A DNA stretch of 40,352 nucleotides from CAG-582 sp964636965 (GCA_964636965.1 CAZWST010000007.1:1-40352), one strand, 5' to 3'. Shown: positions 1 to 8,501, numbered from the stretch's first letter. Program-made: numbers and translations. Notes: generated by a model from the letters alone, not told the origin.

Positions 1-272
1 TAGTTAACAGAATCTTTTAATTTGCTTCCAGCTTTAAATGAAACAACATTCTTAGCAGGAATTTTCATAGGTTCTTTAGTTAAAGGATTGATTCCTTCTC
101 TTCCTTCTCTTCTCTTAGATGAGAATGTTCCGAAACCAACTAAAGCAACTTTTCCATCTTTTTTAAGACCAGTTTCGATTCCTTTCAACATAGCATCTAA
201 TGCTTTTGCAGCAGCAGCTTTGCTTAAATCTGCTTCAGCAGCAATAAATTCTACTAATTCAGTTTTTGACAT
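1..272 (-). CDS. hbs: HU-family DNA-binding protein, last base of stop codon outside window
   Basis: Histone-like HU is a dimeric nucleoid protein that bends DNA without strong sequence preference. The reading frame from ATG at 272 gives 90 residues, the usual HU length. It starts MSKTELVEFIAAEADLSK and contains the conserved core VGFGTFSSKRREGREG followed by the DNA-binding arm NPLTKEPMKIPAKN. After codon 90 only TA remains, so a TAA or TAG stop is probably cut by the window edge. A strong GGAGG lies at 281-285, nine bases from the start. A terminator at 356-396 isolates it from the gene upstream, so it should have its own promoter in 300-355; TTGCTT and TACATT spaced by 17 bases are weak candidates there. 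A plus-strand reading frame over this region is a shadow. Confidence 0.96.
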   Translation of the reverse strand, partial: MSKTELVEFIAAEADLSKAAAAKALDAMLKGIETGLKKDGKVALVGFGTFSSKRREGREGINPLTKEPMKIPAKNVVSFKAGSKLKDSVN

Positions 273-355
273 AATAATTACCTCCACGTATAGTATTTTC
301 TAGTAGGCATGTACCCTACATATAAAATGTACCAAATCGTTTAAAAAAAAGCAAC

Positions 356-396
356 AAAAAAAAGCAAAAAAGTAGATAAAATAGTCACTTTCTTGC
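356..396 (-). terminator. Intrinsic terminator after the 139-residue orphan gene
   Basis: On the minus strand GCAAGAAAGT pairs with ACTTTTTTGC (ten pairs, one G-U) around a 13-base loop, followed by eight Ts (complement of 356-363). It lies between the orphan gene and hbs. Confidence 0.75.
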
Positions 397-434
397 CTAA
401 AATATGTTATTTTTCATGTTTTTTCTATAAAAAT

Positions 435-854
435 TTATTTTTTATTCAATAATTTATCGCGAGTTTCACCATAACCTAACTCACAAGAAATAGACTTTAA
501 ATCATCTATATTTCTTTTATTACATTTATAACTGCCCTTCATTATTTCTTCTTTATCAAGTAAAAATAAATGAATTTTTTCAAAGTCTTCTTTATACTTA
601 TTAAATACTTTAATTCCTTTATCACTTTTTCTTGCAAGATAAAAACCTTTATTATTTCTTTTTATAGAAACATCATCACCAGAGCACTCAAGTTCACTTA
701 ATTTTAAACCATCATCATACATTTTCTTTTTTAAATTATTAAATGATATATCATAACCACGTAAACGTGTTTGAGATAAATCATCTATATTATCTAAAAA
801 TATTTCGTATAATCTTTCACTTTTATCATGTATCATATTTCTCTTGAAAAACAT
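435..854 (-). CDS. Hypothetical protein, 139 residues
   Basis: I do not recognise this protein. It is soluble, highly charged and Lys/Asp-rich, with no signal peptide or membrane segment. It contains three Cys (GSYKCNKRN, SISCELGYG and LECSGDD contexts) but no clear metal-binding spacing. The first ATG at 854 has a weak GGA eight bases upstream; a second ATG at 836 is an alternative start. The gene sits between two intrinsic terminators (882-915 and 356-396), with only about 30 bases upstream and no convincing promoter. It may depend on readthrough from the cps operon or be weakly expressed. Confidence 0.6.
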   Translation of the reverse strand: MFFKRNMIHDKSERLYEIFLDNIDDLSQTRLRGYDISFNNLKKKMYDDGLKLSELECSGDDVSIKRNNKGFYLARKSDKGIKVFNKYKEDFEKIHLFLLDKEEIMKGSYKCNKRNIDDLKSISCELGYGETRDKLLNKK

Positions 855-881
855 TTTACAATCCAGCTTTCTTAATCAGAT

Positions 882-915
882 AAAAATAAAGTAAGTAAAC
901 TTACTTTATTTTTTT
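882..915 (-). terminator. Intrinsic terminator of the capsule-control operon, probably bidirectional
   Basis: A perfect 14-pair inverted repeat, AAAAATAAAGTAAG (882-895) and CTTACTTTATTTTT (900-913), with a four-base loop. It has T-rich tails on both strands. The cpsC stop codon (908-906) is inside the stem. Confidence 0.85.
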
Positions 916-2036
916 GACGTTGTACTCTTTTTATAATAAGTTTTCTTAGCAGTTCCACTCTTAGATTTTGTTGATTTAGATTTAGTAGTAGTTTTCTTAG
1001 GAACTTCTTTTTCTGAGTCACTTTCTATTGTACTTACCAAGTTATCAATAGCTTGAGTAACATCTAAATCTTCATTATCTATAGCATCTTCAATATCATT
1101 AGTATCTTCTATAACTTCATCAACTTCATCAGCTACATCTTCTGAAGTTACAGTCTCTTCATCTTCAGCTAATTCTTCACGTAATGTAGATAATACATCT
1201 TCTGGGCTTGAAGTCTTTGAAGGAATACGCATCATCGTTATTTCAGTATCAGTATCGGCCTCTTCAGTAACTTCAACTCTTCTGACTTCTCTTTCAACAG
1301 GAAGTATTTCTTGACTCTTATGTTTCTTAGCTTTTTCTTCATAATACTTACGATGTGCTGAACCTTTAATTTTTTCTCTACTGATTGGTACAATACCAAT
1401 AACAGGAAGTCCAGTAATTCTTTCGATATCTTCTTCATTCTTAACAGTTGTATCAAAGTAGAATAATACAAATATAATTGCAATACTTATAAATGCACCA
1501 GCAATTGTTGATATACCAATGATCTTCATAGTTGAAGTACTTGATGCAACTTCTGTTATTTCTGCTTTATCTATTATACTAATATTTTCAATTTTATATA
1601 TTTCTTGTATTTCTTCTGAGAATACCTCAGCTATTTGATTAGCTATATCTGCAGCTTTAGAAGAATCAGGATCCGTAACACTAATTCTTAAAATAGATGT
1701 ATCAGTAACAGAACCAACAGCAACTTTACTTGCTAAAGATCCATACTCTAAATCTAAAGATAGATTATTAATAACTGTTCTTAAGACTCTTTTACTTCTA
1801 ATAATCTCACTATAAGTTGCAACTAATTGCTTATCTCTTTGTAAATCAGACGTTGTAATAGAAGCATTATCGTTAGTCTTATTTAAAAGTACAGTAGTAT
1901 AACTAGTATATTCAGGTACTCTAAATCTATTTACATAAATACTTGATAAACAAAACGCGATAGACATAGCGAAAATTATATAAATTATTTTTGATTTAAA
2001 ATAACCAAGTAGTTGGCCAATATCAATTTCTTCCAC
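906..2036 (-). CDS. cpsC: CpsC/Wzz-type polysaccharide co-polymerase and kinase adaptor with long cytosolic tail
   Basis: Chain-length-determinant family protein that anchors and activates the adjacent BY-type tyrosine kinase and controls polymer length. TM1 is at about residues 16-34 and TM2 at about 170-192, with the extracytoplasmic Wzz domain between them (DSSKAADIANQIAEVF region). After TM2 comes the family sequence ERITGLPVIGIVP. Family members usually end soon after this (about 230-250 residues). Here about 150 extra residues follow: an acidic segment (EELAEDEETVTSEDVADEVD), then a Lys/Ser/Thr tail ending KKSTTSKK. The start is GTG at 2036, with AGGAGG overlapping the cpsD stop codon, so the two are translationally coupled. 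It is the last gene of the 3961-906 operon. Confidence 0.88.
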   Translation of the reverse strand: MEEIDIGQLLGYFKSKIIYIIFAMSIAFCLSSIYVNRFRVPEYTSYTTVLLNKTNDNASITTSDLQRDKQLVATYSEIIRSKRVLRTVINNLSLDLEYGSLASKVAVGSVTDTSILRISVTDPDSSKAADIANQIAEVFSEEIQEIYKIENISIIDKAEITEVASSTSTMKIIGISTIAGAFISIAIIFVLFYFDTTVKNEEDIERITGLPVIGIVPISREKIKGSAHRKYYEEKAKKHKSQEILPVEREVRRVEVTEEADTDTEITMMRIPSKTSSPEDVLSTLREELAEDEETVTSEDVADEVDEVIEDTNDIEDAIDNEDLDVTQAIDNLVSTIESDSEKEVPKKTTTKSKSTKSKSGTAKKTYYKKSTTSKK

Positions 2037-2049
2037 TTACTTATACCTC

Positions 2050-2727
2050 CTACTCATAATAACTATCATAATATTTACTATAGTAACCCTTACTTGATGA
2101 TGGTACTTTATTAAATATTACACCTGCAATTTTAGCATTAACTGCTTCTAATGATTTAACACTTTTCTTTAACATTTCTGTAGGAGTAGTTTTATAGGCA
2201 GCTACTATTACAGTTGTGTCAACATATTTTGTAACAATTAAAGAGTCAGATAAACCTATAACTGGAGGGCAATCGAATAATATGACATCATAGTCATCCT
2301 CAAGCATAGAAATAACATCTCTCATCTTTTGACTTTCAAGTAATTCACTTGGATTTGGAGGTACAGTTCCTCCAGGAAGTAAATATACTCCTTTTAATTT
2401 AGTTTTAATTGTTTCAATCTTAACACCATCTAAATCCGATATTAAAATATTAGAAAGTCCCTTATTATTGGAAACACCAAATATTTCATATTGTCTTCCT
2501 CTTCTTAAATCACAGTCAATGATTAAGACTTTCTTTCCTGTTGATGCATAACTTTGTGCAAGACATGCAGTAATAAAACTTTTACCTTCTCCAGGAGCTG
2601 TACTTGTAAGCATTATCTTAGTATTCTTTTTATCAACTATCGAGAATTCTAGATTAGTTCTAACAGTTTTAACTGCTTCAGCAACTCTTGACTTTGGATT
2701 AGAAAGTAACTCTAACTCTTCTATCAT
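2050..2727 (-). CDS. cpsD: CpsD-type bacterial tyrosine kinase (BY-kinase)
   Basis: Cytosolic tyrosine autokinase of the CpsD/CapB/YwqD family that works with CpsC to regulate polysaccharide assembly. Length 225 is typical. It has Walker A at residues 42-51 (STAPGEGKSF, Lys49), Walker A' with LIIDCDLRRGR (Asp71, Asp73) and Walker B with VILFDCPPVIGLSD. The C-terminal tyrosine cluster GYYSKYYDSYYE is the expected autophosphorylation tail. The ribosome-binding site is AGGAAGG. An extended -10 promoter lies 52-60 bases upstream, so the kinase and adaptor may also be transcribed apart from cpsB. Confidence 0.95.
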   Translation of the reverse strand: MIEELELLSNPKSRVAEAVKTVRTNLEFSIVDKKNTKIMLTSTAPGEGKSFITACLAQSYASTGKKVLIIDCDLRRGRQYEIFGVSNNKGLSNILISDLDGVKIETIKTKLKGVYLLPGGTVPPNPSELLESQKMRDVISMLEDDYDVILFDCPPVIGLSDSLIVTKYVDTTVIVAAYKTTPTEMLKKSVKSLEAVNAKIAGVIFNKVPSSSKGYYSKYYDSYYE

Positions 2728-2778
2728 AAATAAAACCCTTCCTATTTTTTTAATTTATCAAACCCCTAAATCATAAAC

Positions 2779-2787
2779 ATTATAACA
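2779..2787 (-). promoter_or_regulatory. Extended -10 promoter upstream of cpsD
   Basis: TGTTATAAT on the minus strand matches the TGnTATAAT extended -10 consensus. No good -35 is visible at 17 bases. It lies in the 89-base gap between cpsB and cpsD. Confidence 0.6.
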
Positions 2788-2816
2788 TATTTAAAATTAA
2801 AATAAAACAATTATTT

Positions 2817-3539
2817 TTAAACAATATCATCATTACGTATAACTCTTGCAAAGTTATTGGCAGTTATATCAATAAAATTATCTTCACCAACAATTTTCTT
2901 AAGCTTACGTTCAATCTTTGGTATTAAATTATTATGATTATCATGATCACTATGAATATCAGAACCAACGAAACTAATTAAATTGGCTTTTAATAGTTTA
3001 ATAACCATTTTCTTTGCTTTTCCACCATAGTTACCAACTAAGCTTGAAGCATTCATTTGAAGTAATACTCCCATCTCACGTAATTCCATAAAGAAGTTTA
3101 AATCATTATAATATGCTGTGTATCTTTCAGGATGAGCAAGTATTGGTGTAATGCCATTAGATATAAGTTCAAAGAATATTGATTTTAAATTATTCATCTT
3201 ACTATACATAGGTATTTCAATTAACATATACCTTGAATCATTAAGTGTACTGATTAAACCTTTCTTATATAAATCTAACATTACTGTATTACAGTATACT
3301 TCATTACCTAAAAATATATTTATATTATAAGTTTCTTTAGCATATTCAATAATAGGTTTAATAATTGTTAAATTTTCTTGTCTACTTGACATAAAACGAC
3401 TATCTAATATATAGTGTGGTGTAAAAATAATATCAGTTACTCCATTCTCATAAGCATTTTTAAGCATATTCTTTGTAACTTCTATTGATTTAGATCCATC
3501 GTCTACTCCAGGTAAATAATGACTATGTAAATCTCTCAT
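2817..3539 (-). CDS. cpsB: CpsB/YwqE-type PHP-domain protein tyrosine phosphatase
   Basis: Metal-dependent phosphotyrosine phosphatase that removes phosphate from the CpsD tail. PHP metal-ligand motifs are all present: DLHSHYLPGVDDGS at the N-terminus (His5, His7), the TPHY segment near residue 42, NEVYC near 80, AHPERY near 138 and GSDIHSD near 195. Length 240 fits the family. The ATG at 3539 is two bases after the stop of the upstream gene, whose last two Arg codons (AGG AGA) form the ribosome-binding site. The phosphatase, kinase and adaptor order is typical of Firmicutes capsule loci. Confidence 0.94.
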   Translation of the reverse strand: MRDLHSHYLPGVDDGSKSIEVTKNMLKNAYENGVTDIIFTPHYILDSRFMSSRQENLTIIKPIIEYAKETYNINIFLGNEVYCNTVMLDLYKKGLISTLNDSRYMLIEIPMYSKMNNLKSIFFELISNGITPILAHPERYTAYYNDLNFFMELREMGVLLQMNASSLVGNYGGKAKKMVIKLLKANLISFVGSDIHSDHDNHNNLIPKIERKLKKIVGEDNFIDITANNFARVIRNDDIV

Positions 3540-3541
3540 AA

Positions 3542-3961
3542 TTATCTCCTATTCTTATCAAATACAGTGTGAGTTGCTTGTGTTGGTGGTACAGAAGTTG
3601 TTTCATACTTAATACTTCTTGTTGTTGTCGTTGTTGTTTGTAATCCCTTAGTAGTTGTAGGAACAGTAGTTTTCTTTAATTCACCATCATTATATTTATC
3701 AAAGAAGTGAAAAATAAGTAATACACACCCACCAACTATTAAAACAAGCAAAATATATGAAAACATTGTTTTATAATCAATTTGAACTTTAGTAGTTTGA
3801 GTATTTTCTTGCATATGAGAATCAATTGATTTAGATAACTCTTTGGCATCCTCTGTAATCTTTGGTTCATCAAGCTTTTTAGCTACAACCCTTTTAACAT
3901 TTGTATTTATTGTAACTACCTCTTTACCAATATTTAATTTCTCTTTCTTATCTTTATCCAT
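3542..3961 (-). CDS. Small single-pass membrane protein with Thr-rich outer segment, heads the cps operon
   Basis: No family recognised. The N-terminal 65 residues are charged and probably cytosolic. One membrane segment (about residues 68-86, MFSYILLVLIVGGCVLLIF) follows, then a short extracytoplasmic part rich in Thr and Pro (TTVPTTTKGLQTTTTTTRS and TTSVPPTQATHT). The gene has a near-consensus promoter and AGAGGG ribosome-binding site, and is first in the operon with cpsB, cpsD and cpsC, so a role in surface-polymer control is inferred from position only. The Thr-rich outer segment resembles those of the matrix proteins at 5831-7792 and 14227-15105. Confidence 0.75.
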   Translation of the reverse strand: MDKDKKEKLNIGKEVVTINTNVKRVVAKKLDEPKITEDAKELSKSIDSHMQENTQTTKVQIDYKTMFSYILLVLIVGGCVLLIFHFFDKYNDGELKKTTVPTTTKGLQTTTTTTRSIKYETTSVPPTQATHTVFDKNRR

Positions 3962-3987
3962 GATTGTATCCCTCTACTCTATTAAAT

Positions 3988-4016
3988 ATTATAATGTACC
4001 AATTAATATTTTTCAA
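3988..4016 (-). promoter_or_regulatory. Sigma-A promoter of the capsule-control operon
   Basis: TTGAAA (4011-4016 complement) and TATAAT (3988-3993 complement) are separated by exactly 17 bases, about 30 bases upstream of the 3961 start codon. Confidence 0.85.
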
Positions 4017-4021
4017 TAATT

Positions 4022-4048
4022 AAAAACAAAAAGAGCAAGAATTTGCTC
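4022..4048 (-). terminator. Intrinsic terminator of the membrane Xre regulator
   Basis: Minus-strand stem GAGCAA/TTGCTC with loop ATTC, followed by TTTTTGTTTTT. It separates the regulator from the cps operon promoter just downstream. Confidence 0.8.
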
Positions 4049-4059
4049 CTTCTATATTT

Positions 4060-5691
4060 TTAATCTTTATCATAGCAAGTATAACCATCTGCTTGCTTAT
4101 TACAGATAAAATATTCTTCCGAATAAAATAACTCATTATTCTTAACTTCATAAGTGAATTTATGATTATTTGTCTCATCTATTATTCTAAAACACTTTCT
4201 ATAATAATCATCAATTCCACAATATAAAGAATCATCTGCTGTTGTATCAATAGCGTGTACTACATAATGTCCAACACCATTACTAACATACCTATTTACA
4301 TAGATATCATTCTTTTCACTTATATTCTTAATAAGCTTTTTGATGTTTTCTTCTTTTGTACGTATAGTTAGAGAATCATTAGTTCTATAATAACCATAAT
4401 CTAAAATTATATTATGTTTTAAATTATCAAAAAACGCTTGAATATACTCTTTATAATCAAATTCATCAATATACATTCTATTTAATAATAAATAGTTATC
4501 ATCACCAGCTGGATTTGTAAATTCATACTTTAATGCTCTTGAATCATATTCAAAAGATACTAAAATATCATCTAAAGTATCATCACTAACAAACTCAATA
4601 ATACCATCAGCAGCACTTAAGAAATTTAAATAAAGTTTATCATTATAATCAATAGTTTCATTTACTTCAGCTAAATTAGAAGATTTTTTATATTCAAAAT
4701 CTTTTAATGATATGATAGATAGTCCTGCACCTACACTTCCAACTAGCAATGAACCTATAAATAAAAATGCCATTATTTTAATTGGGTATTTTCCCTTAAA
4801 TAAGTCATCATTTAAAGTTCTAATAACTAAACCAGTTATAACTATTGCTGCAACACCTGTAATAGATGCTCCAATAAATATTTTATTATAACTTATTAAA
4901 TACATTAATATTACTGATGTAATAGTTAAAAATGTAAATAAGAATAAAAATGGTATAGTAATTACTCTTATTGTACATTTATATATAAACATAATCATTT
5001 TAGAAATAGTAGAAAGAAATACAAGTGGTTTATTCTCTGGATCTCTTATAATTATTCTTTCTTCTTTCTTATGAGATAATTGAACCTTATTATTACTTTC
5101 TTCTTTTAATTCATTTATTTGTTTTTCTTCTGTCACTTTATCATTTTTAAATCTATTTTTATAAACAATTTCATCAAAATAATCTAAGTATCTAATCTTA
5201 TAAAATTGAAATATTATTATTAAATCTAACGCGATTAAAACTAATAAGAATATACTTGAAAGGAATGTTGCAGCTATATAAAATCTATCAAAGATTAAAC
5301 TAAAGATTCCTTCACCAATTGAATAGACTATTGCAGTTATACAAACAAGACCTAGAATAAATACACACATCTCAATTAAACATTTAAATGCACTAGATGA
5401 CTTCATTGAAGTAAACATACTAATAGATTTAGAAATAAAATCTAATAAGCTATCTTTGTAACTTTGCATCTTATTATTTGTATCTACTTCTTTTACATCA
5501 TCATTGACTAAATCATCTAAAGTACATTTGAATAATTTAGTCATCAATATTAATTTATCCATTTCAGGATAACTTGTTCCAGACTCCCATTTAGATACAG
5601 CTTGTCTAGAAACACCTAATTGGTTTGCCATCTCTTCTTGGCTCAAACCAGCTTTCTTTCTTAAATTTTGAAGCTTATGTTCAAAACTCAT
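4060..5691 (-). CDS. Xre-family helix-turn-helix regulator fused to a five-span membrane sensor
   Basis: The N-terminal 60 residues are an HTH_3 DNA-binding domain (LSQEEMANQLGVSRQAVSKWESG). After it come two membrane segments (near residues 102-125 and 137-163), a charged cytosolic loop, and three more segments (near 245-268, 272-293, 306-329). A roughly 200-residue C-terminal part should lie outside and has four Cys near its end (LYCGIDD, RKCFRII, FICNKQ, YTCYDK), possibly two disulfides. This predicts a one-component membrane-bound transcription factor that senses the envelope. The upstream ATG at 5709 is rejected as start: ATG at 5691 has AGAGGTGAT properly spaced, and the -10 at 5713-5718 puts the transcript start after 5709. 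It lies between the matrix operon and the cps operon; its targets are unknown. Confidence 0.85.
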   Translation of the reverse strand: MSFEHKLQNLRKKAGLSQEEMANQLGVSRQAVSKWESGTSYPEMDKLILMTKLFKCTLDDLVNDDVKEVDTNNKMQSYKDSLLDFISKSISMFTSMKSSSAFKCLIEMCVFILGLVCITAIVYSIGEGIFSLIFDRFYIAATFLSSIFLLVLIALDLIIIFQFYKIRYLDYFDEIVYKNRFKNDKVTEEKQINELKEESNNKVQLSHKKEERIIIRDPENKPLVFLSTISKMIMFIYKCTIRVITIPFLFLFTFLTITSVILMYLISYNKIFIGASITGVAAIVITGLVIRTLNDDLFKGKYPIKIMAFLFIGSLLVGSVGAGLSIISLKDFEYKKSSNLAEVNETIDYNDKLYLNFLSAADGIIEFVSDDTLDDILVSFEYDSRALKYEFTNPAGDDNYLLLNRMYIDEFDYKEYIQAFFDNLKHNIILDYGYYRTNDSLTIRTKEENIKKLIKNISEKNDIYVNRYVSNGVGHYVVHAIDTTADDSLYCGIDDYYRKCFRIIDETNNHKFTYEVKNNELFYSEEYFICNKQADGYTCYDKD

Positions 5692-5712
5692 ATTTATCAC
5701 CTCTTGCATAAA

Positions 5713-5784
5713 ATTATAAAATTATTTTAAGTTGCATTCTACCAACTTAAGGTTGTTTTTTGTAAACAATCAGTTGCATTTACC
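5713..5784 (-). promoter_or_regulatory. Promoter with inverted and direct repeats, candidate operator for the Xre regulator
   Basis: A -10 TATAAT lies at 5713-5718 (complement) without a good -35. Just upstream is a perfect inverted repeat with arms TTAAGTTG (5727-5734) and CAACTTAA (5743-5750) and an 8-base spacer. A direct repeat AGTTGCATT occurs at 5730-5738 and 5772-5780, 42 bases apart. The position over the missing -35 fits repression or activation by the Xre protein itself; this is inference. Confidence 0.6.
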
Positions 5785-5794
5785 TTATTTTAGC

Positions 5795-5822
5795 AAAAAA
5801 AAGAATATCATTAAAGATATCC
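5795..5822 (-). terminator. Intrinsic terminator of the matrix operon
   Basis: Minus-strand stem GGATATC/GATATTC (one G-U pair), loop TTTAAT, then eight Ts, directly after the stop codon at 5831. Confidence 0.85.
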
Positions 5823-5830
5823 TTAGAACT

Positions 5831-7792
5831 TTATTCATTAGAACCAGTTACTTTAGATTCTACTTTATTATCTGTATATTCTTTAGTAGTTGTTTTAACA
5901 GTAGTAGTCAAAGTTGTAGGTGCACTTTTAGTTGTACTAGTTGTCTTAGTAGTATTAGCAGTAACTGTATTAGTTGTTGCAGTTGTTGTAATTGAATTTG
6001 GATCAAAATCGAATAGGAATGATGCATAAGGATTTGTATCGGTCATATCAAATCTTACATATAACGAAGCCTTCTTTAAGCTATTATCACCCTTAATCTC
6101 AAATCCAGTAATTTTAGCATTAACTTTACCTGCTGCAACATTGCTTATAACTGCATTTATTACTCTATCTAATTGAGTAGATGCTCCATTTGCCTCAAAA
6201 CTTGTACCATAAGTAGAATCAAGAGCTTTAATATATTTTATAAATTCACTTCTTAACTTATCATAGTCAGCAGAAACTGTATTTTTATCTTTATAAATTT
6301 TATCCATAGATACAAATGCATGTTTTTCAACATTTGCTTCTAACGTATATGTAGTAAATGAATCTAAATGCATAATATAATCTGTGTCATCTTTATATAT
6401 TCTCATAGATAAATACTTGTTATCACCAAGTGGTAAATAATAATACGAATTAGGAGAACTAGCATTAATTAAACTTGAAATATACGTAGATAAATATGTG
6501 TTTTTTGTAATATATTCTTCATTAAAATCAGTTATTCCAAATTTATAGTTAACAAAATTGCTAACAACTGGTGCAATATCTTTCAAAACACTAGAAACAA
6601 GAGATACATTTTTTAAAACAATATCAGAATAGTTTGGATGAAGTGTAGAATAAATAGCATCCTTATTTAATGTTACAAAATTATAATATGAATCATAACT
6701 AACACCATCGATAGTATTATTATTAAGTATGATTGTCGAAATTCCTCCTTTATTAACAATGAAATTAAATATTTCATCATCTATACTTGTAGGAGTAGAT
6801 CCACAATAATAAGTATAATAATAATCTTTAAATAAATTATCAATTTCTAACTTAGTAAATTCTCTTCCAGCTGGTTTCTTAAAATATAAATGTTTAGGTT
6901 GAGCAGAATTATTAATATATGTACTAGCATAATTTAAAATGTTATCATCAAAAGAATATGTTTTAGTAGTTGAATCATATGATAGTCCCTTAATATTATT
7001 TGGATTCCAATTACTATCATTAAATCCGATATATCCATATATCACATCTACATGATTAAAAGGAGTAATATCTTGAGGAGTGTCTTTATAATATGTATCA
7101 ACATATTTAGTAATCCATTCTCTTAATAAAGTTCGTGTAAGACTTTTCTCAATAAACTGTACCTTTTTAAAATTCTCTAAATATATAGGATCTTCAGGTA
7201 TAGGAGCAACATATTCTCCATTTGATACAGCTGTTTTTCTAAATATTTGGAAGTTTTCTTCTGTTCCATCATTTAATTTTATCTTTTCAACACCAATAAA
7301 TCTTGTCTTTACACGATTATCTTCTGTTAAAATGCTATCATCAATTTCACATTCGTAAGTGACTTTTACTGCTTTATTTGCAGTTGTATTTGATTCAGTA
7401 TCTTTATATGTAAATTTAACACCCTTATTTGTTTTGTTATAAGAATTCGTACCATTTTTAGATGCAAATCCCTCAATACCGCCATCTTTAATCTTACATT
7501 TATTTATACTTGCACCTTCAAATGATATATCAATTGTATCTTCTTTTATTTTTTCACCATTAGTTATTGCTGTTCTATAAAATGTAAAATCAAATATTGC
7601 TGTATTATCTTTAAATTCACTAGAAGTCTCAACAGTGTTAGTCAATATTTTAAAATCAGTCTTATTAACAATATTGTCATATTCATCTATAACGTATTTA
7701 GAAGTGGTTTTAGAATAACTTCCAAATACACCAATACTAAATACAAATAATGTTATAAATAAAATTTTATTTATCTTTTTTAAATTATCCAT
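5831..7792 (-). CDS. Large secreted protein with SipW-type signal and Thr-rich tail
   Basis: No global family recognised. The N-terminus has a hydrophobic segment (about residues 10-24, LFITLFVFSIGVFGS) followed by SYSKTTSKY, resembling the region after the signal helix in TasA/camelysin-type proteins. A beta-rich stretch follows (KDNTAIFDFTFYRTAITNG; a similar FRKTAVSNGEYV recurs near 185). The middle is Tyr/Asn-rich, and the C-terminus is a long Thr run (about 600-645) containing TTVKTTTKE. No LPXTG or C-terminal anchor is present. It is the last gene of the operon with two SipW peptidases and two TasA-like proteins, so a matrix or fibre component is inferred. Its ribosome-binding site is AGAGGGTGG. 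Confidence 0.72.
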   Translation of the reverse strand: MDNLKKINKILFITLFVFSIGVFGSYSKTTSKYVIDEYDNIVNKTDFKILTNTVETSSEFKDNTAIFDFTFYRTAITNGEKIKEDTIDISFEGASINKCKIKDGGIEGFASKNGTNSYNKTNKGVKFTYKDTESNTTANKAVKVTYECEIDDSILTEDNRVKTRFIGVEKIKLNDGTEENFQIFRKTAVSNGEYVAPIPEDPIYLENFKKVQFIEKSLTRTLLREWITKYVDTYYKDTPQDITPFNHVDVIYGYIGFNDSNWNPNNIKGLSYDSTTKTYSFDDNILNYASTYINNSAQPKHLYFKKPAGREFTKLEIDNLFKDYYYTYYCGSTPTSIDDEIFNFIVNKGGISTIILNNNTIDGVSYDSYYNFVTLNKDAIYSTLHPNYSDIVLKNVSLVSSVLKDIAPVVSNFVNYKFGITDFNEEYITKNTYLSTYISSLINASSPNSYYYLPLGDNKYLSMRIYKDDTDYIMHLDSFTTYTLEANVEKHAFVSMDKIYKDKNTVSADYDKLRSEFIKYIKALDSTYGTSFEANGASTQLDRVINAVISNVAAGKVNAKITGFEIKGDNSLKKASLYVRFDMTDTNPYASFLFDFDPNSITTTATTNTVTANTTKTTSTTKSAPTTLTTTVKTTTKEYTDNKVESKVTGSNE

Positions 7793-7813
7793 AAAACCAC
7801 CCTCTTTCTCTTT

Positions 7814-8485
7814 TTATTTTTTAGCTGTTGCTAACTTTTCTCCTGTAACTTGAGTAGCAGAATATCCAATATTAATTTGATCTTCGCCATGTAGTTGGGC
7901 ATATATTATATTACCATATTCATCTTTTGTAAATTTGGTATGATCAAACTGAGCTTCAACTTTAAAATAATATTCTTTCTTTTCAACTTTTGTAGATAAG
8001 TCATATTTTATATCATATATACCAGAGACTTTATTAATCTCTTTTGTATCTTTTAAAGATGAACAAGTATTATCAGCACATAAACTTATTGAATTTATTA
8101 TCATACTGCTTAAATTTTCATCATCTTTCCTGTAGTTTTTATTATCTCCTCCACTTACTCTTACAATAATTTCAGTTGGAACTTCTACCTCACTTACTAC
8201 TTTAAAATAATAAGTGAATTTTGAAGTTGGTCTTTTTAAACCACAAGACATAACCATAGCTCCATTTGTATCTAAAGAACCCTTACATCCAGATTTAGAA
8301 TCAATTTCTACTGGTTCAATAGATACATTAAACATACTTGCTCTTGCTTCGTCTTTCATTCCGAGCTCTGTTATGTACTTTGAATAGGTTATTACACTTG
8401 TAAAAAGACACATAACAGCTATATACATAAATACCCATTTAGATACATTCTTACGAAATGTTTTACTATGTAATAACCCGTTCAT
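7814..8485 (-). CDS. TasA/camelysin-like putative SipW substrate
   Basis: A 223-residue protein with a membrane/signal segment at about residues 17-34 and then ITYSKYITELGMKDEARAS. This closely parallels the TasA-like protein at 14227-15105 (GTYAKYISKIDMTDEARVA). The remainder is a predicted beta-sandwich with the pattern RPTSKFTYYFKVVSEVEVP, as in camelysin-type domains. Four Cys (KGCKGS, MSCGLK, LCADNTCSS contexts) could form disulfides. It follows a SipW gene by 16 bases, and linked SipW genes often process such substrates. The ribosome-binding site is weak (AAAGTGAG). Confidence 0.78.
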   Translation of the reverse strand: MNGLLHSKTFRKNVSKWVFMYIAVMCLFTSVITYSKYITELGMKDEARASMFNVSIEPVEIDSKSGCKGSLDTNGAMVMSCGLKRPTSKFTYYFKVVSEVEVPTEIIVRVSGGDNKNYRKDDENLSSMIINSISLCADNTCSSLKDTKEINKVSGIYDIKYDLSTKVEKKEYYFKVEAQFDHTKFTKDEYGNIIYAQLHGEDQINIGYSATQVTGEKLATAKK

Positions 8486-8501
8486 AATCTCACTTTCTTT
8501 C

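Noticed and set aside
22..303. Plus-strand open frame over HU
   Set aside because: The minus strand encodes a full, well-conserved HU with strong ribosome-binding site; the plus frame is a shadow.
303..319. GTAGG/CCTAC repeat upstream of hbs as a regulatory hairpin
   Set aside because: Only five pairs with a seven-base loop; too weak to support.
5692..5709. Upstream ATG at 5709 as start of the Xre regulator
   Set aside because: It would lie upstream of the predicted transcript start, and the ribosome-binding site falls within the extension; ATG 5691 fits better.
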